Origin: Amyelois transitella
Taxonomy: Eukaryota > Arthropoda > Insecta > Lepidoptera > Pyralidae
Assembly: GCF_032362555.1 (NCBI RefSeq)
Contig: NC_083517.1
Span: forward strand, 5,166,001-5,230,000
Length of the DNA stretch: 64,000 bases
Direction: 5' to 3'
A program made the translations under genes and the position numbers. Shown here in pieces: positions 61,326-64,000 of this stretch (position 1 is the stretch's first letter; the number at the start of each line of letters is the position of its first letter). A model generated the notes under the pieces. The model saw only the letters and a list, made by a program, of their open reading frames with translations. It had not been told where the DNA came from and made no database searches.

Positions 61326-62148
61326 ATTTCATTACAACAGCAACTTCTATTGCAAAGTAAACTTAAATTAAAGAAACAAAAATACAAAGACATCAATTGT
61401 CAATAGGAATCTGAGCGGCGGTACAAAATTCCATGCAAATTACCTAATTACCCAGGTGGGTATCTATCTGAACTATTGTAAAGGATTTAGTGTTTAGTTG
61501 TGTATAGCCACGGAGTAAATCTGTTACCTATTGAAGTCACGCATATTGTCAGTAAGTCGACGCGGTGTAGCATTTCTCGCTAAATTGGCTGCGAGTAGCC
61601 CCGGGCTCTAAGATGAAATTTTAATGAACGCCTTGATGGGCCCTCTGCGGCTTAGGGGACGCCCAATTAGTGGTTGATGCCGATTATATTCACTTTTCAT
61701 AGGTAAATGTTTGTTAAACATGTTTGCTTTATGTTATCTTAGTGATTTCATTGTCTCTCTTGACAGCTCAATTTTATGGTGAAAAGAAAATTAAAAATGA
61801 ACAGGTTTTCTTTATTTATGACTTCTTATGTGCGATTAACCTAAATCCGAATGTAAGAGAAGAATTGAAAGTGATTCATGGACACAATTATGGACTTTTC
61901 TTTGATTTTTTTATTTATAATCAACCCTAACTAAAGCAGTTTTACGAAAAAATTACATTTACATTCTCAGGTTTTCTCGTAATCCAATTATTTTTAAACA
62001 TAATGATTACTTCTAGAATAGTAAAGATTATATTAGTTTATAGATTATGGTTAATTGTTAAATGACAAGCCTGTCACCGTTACGATGGCATCATCTATAA
62101 ATACAGAAACAGAGATGCAGCAAAACAGTAAGAAAGGATAATAATTGC

Positions 62149-62416
62149 CTTAGTTTCTTGTTATTTTAAGGCACAGATAAGAATTAAAAACATTCTTCCC
62201 AAAAGCCAATCCTGGTCACGTGCATGTCCAGCACTTTAAGATCGATAGGTAGAATGGGCACCAGTATAGAAATGCGGAAAAAAATAGGCTGTTCACTGCT
62301 TTAGTTTCTTATTATTTCTAGTAATTTCAAATCAAAAAGAAGCTTAAAGATTTGTCTTGCCAAAAGCCAATCCAGGTCACGTGCATTCAGCATTGTCATA
62401 TCTGAAGATCGATAGG
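62149..62416 (+). repeat. Two-copy tandem repeat with E-boxes
   Basis: Units 62149-62250 and about 62299-62416 share 'tagtttctt.ttattt', 'aaaagccaatcc.ggtcacgtgcat' and 'gatcgataggt'. Each holds one CACGTG E-box beside CCAAT. Confidence 0.75.
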
Positions 62417-62516
62417 TGCCGCGACGTCTGCTCCGCCGCCGGCGGGACGGCGCGGCGCCTCCGCTAGGCGCCGGGGGGCCGACGACGGACCAGATAGATC
62501 TTTATGGGCCAAAAGT

Positions 62517-62535
62517 AGCTGTGGCTCAGCGGTAA
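62517..62535 (+). repeat. SINE head scrap
   Basis: 'agctgtggctcagcggtaa' matches the box A region of the tRNA-headed SINE; box B is absent. Confidence 0.5.
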
Positions 62536-62814
62536 AATAATAACAGTTTTATGGATACGATGAAGCTAATTTTATTAGCCTAATACAATGGCCTACAAAT
62601 AGACTGAGCCTTACCTGTTTAGGTAATCGGTACTCCTTTGAGTTGTTTGAATTGACAGCTATCTGGTGAAAAAAATTCGATAGAAGAACCTGGCCGAAAA
62701 GCTAAGCGGTGGAGAGTGTATTGAATAACTATGCAAAAAGTATAATATGACAAGCAAAATCTTTTGTACATGAAAATGAAGACAATAATTCCTGGCACAA
62801 ATATAAAAATGAAT

Positions 62815-63035
62815 AGGATCACTCCATCTCTTTCCCATGGATGTCGTGAAAGGCGACTAATGGATAGGCTAATAAACTTGGGATTCTTCATTTAGGTTGG
62901 GCAAGCAACTTGTCGCTATTTGAATCTTGATTTTATCATTAAGCCAAACAGCTGAACGAAGCCTTTCAGTTATTCAAGACTGTTGGCTATGTCTGCCCCG
63001 CATGGGATATAGACGTGACTAGAGGTATGTATGTA
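62815..63035 (-). repeat. ~230 bp lepidopteran repeat, near full length
   Basis: Reverse orientation: 'tctttcccatggatgtcgtg' ... 'gtcgctatttgaatcttgat' ... 'gccccgcatgggatatagac', ending in 'tatgtatgta'. Confidence 0.8.
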
Positions 63036-64000
63036 TGATTTTTCTTTGATACGAGTACTTAAAATCTGTTGCTTTAAGAAAATGTAGCGAAGAGCGAAGT
63101 TTTTGGTCGGCTGATTACCTGATTTAAGGATTTTCTACAAATATCATTCCACCCTGGAGGAGAGGGCAGAGAGAGACGATTAATTTTTTACAAGATCTTT
63201 CATTTATAAATGTTGTACCTAAATAATTTGTCAAAAGGAAAAAAAAATGGTTGTTGAAATACCTATTTAGAAGATTTTAGAAGGAAAAAAGTTAAATAAT
63301 TACCAAATCCTTTTGATGATTTACTAAACATAATGAATTTAAAGGAAGCCTTATAAAAGCCAGTTTTAATGAGTGTCTGAACTTGTTTAATGAGAACCCT
63401 GAATGAACAGGGATTTATTTATTTCGGTGTGTGCTGGCCGTAGCCCTGGACTAGGGCGGAGCTATCCCAAATTAATCCCACTTCAAAGAGTCAGCGAAAA
63501 TTGCAGACTAATGATTTTGTGAATTAAAATATTAAAGTAAGCGTTGTGCATCATCATCATGTCTGAGCTTTTATTTTGTTACTATTATTGATCTTTAAAA
63601 CAGCGAATTACAACTACTTAATTCGGATTCTGTATTTGTTGATAAGTTCGAACCAGCTTGTCGATAATTCATTGAGAAGAGTTTAATTTGAACATTATAA
63701 GATGTTTTTAACATGTTCTTCATAAATTCATGGCATTTGACCCGGTTATTTCTTTAGGTAGTCCCCCCGCGACCTCAATCTAATTGCGGGTAAGCCACGA
63801 AGTAATTCCCATGTGAGCTTATTAACAGACAGAACTAACTGAACTAGGCGGAGGTTCTTATTCCCTTAATCACCGCTTAAGACATCTGCGGGAGAGAGCT
63901 CTATTAACAAGTGCACCACGGTAGAGAGTGATCCCCTATAAGGAACAAGTTAAATTATCTTCCTACGCGCTATAGTTTCGGTTGTATGTTGAATGTCAGT

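Larger units (their letters stand above)
57019..64000. other. Gene-poor region with GC-richer islands
   Basis: No exon could be supported. Non-repetitive GC-richer patches lie at about 58840-58970, 61020-61150, 61550-61690, 62410-62510, 63420-63520 and 63740-63960. If the plus-strand gene continues, this is its first long intron. Confidence 0.4.

Overview
The window looks like nuclear DNA of a moth or butterfly (Lepidoptera). It is AT-rich, genes are split by introns with GT-AG borders, strings such as 'aggtacctac' are frequent, and insect repeats are everywhere: a tRNA-headed SINE, truncated non-LTR retrotransposons, a mariner, and a ~230 bp repeat present more than ten times. There are no bacterial-style operons, no CRISPR array and no convincing true tRNA or rRNA gene.

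Left half (1-30.5 kb). Bases 1-8271 recur in the same orientation at 21779-30535, with a few substitutions and many indels. Genes here lie on the minus strand. From right to left they are: a 54-aa two-exon protein (27381-28114, duplicate 5112-5798); a 12-exon coiled-coil protein of about 771 aa (13950-25485), whose first exons are repeated at 1-3267; and a 151-aa secreted, tyrosine-rich protein (11052-12367). Joining the coiled-coil exons keeps one reading frame throughout, which is strong support for the model. If the duplication is a true tandem, the unit is about 22.26 kb and a complete second coiled-coil gene lies left of the window. If not, it is an uncollapsed second haplotype.

Middle (30.5-47.3 kb). 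This is mostly non-coding and rich in transposons. A 5'-truncated LINE (38081-40251) carries a reverse transcriptase with YADD. Next to it is the most unusual object here, a 2-kb element with terminal inverted repeats (41017-43026). It has two inward-facing gene starts, one of them a THAP zinc finger, each preceded by the same 16-bp CRE-like motif. A second LINE has landed inside the THAP exon with a 9-bp target duplication. An apparently intact mariner (45961-47279) has a 357-aa D,D34D transposase.

Right part (47.3-64 kb). This is a gene-poor stretch with scattered short GC-richer islands that resemble conserved regulatory DNA. One plus-strand gene start is visible: a GC-rich promoter near 55.4-55.7 kb, a 5' UTR exon, and a first coding exon at 56603-56670. 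The rest of that gene was not found in the window.

The host genes show no obvious functional link. The shared theme is repeat-driven change: one LINE family accounts for six insertion sites (counting the duplicated one twice), and the duplicated copies differ by SINE gain and short deletions.
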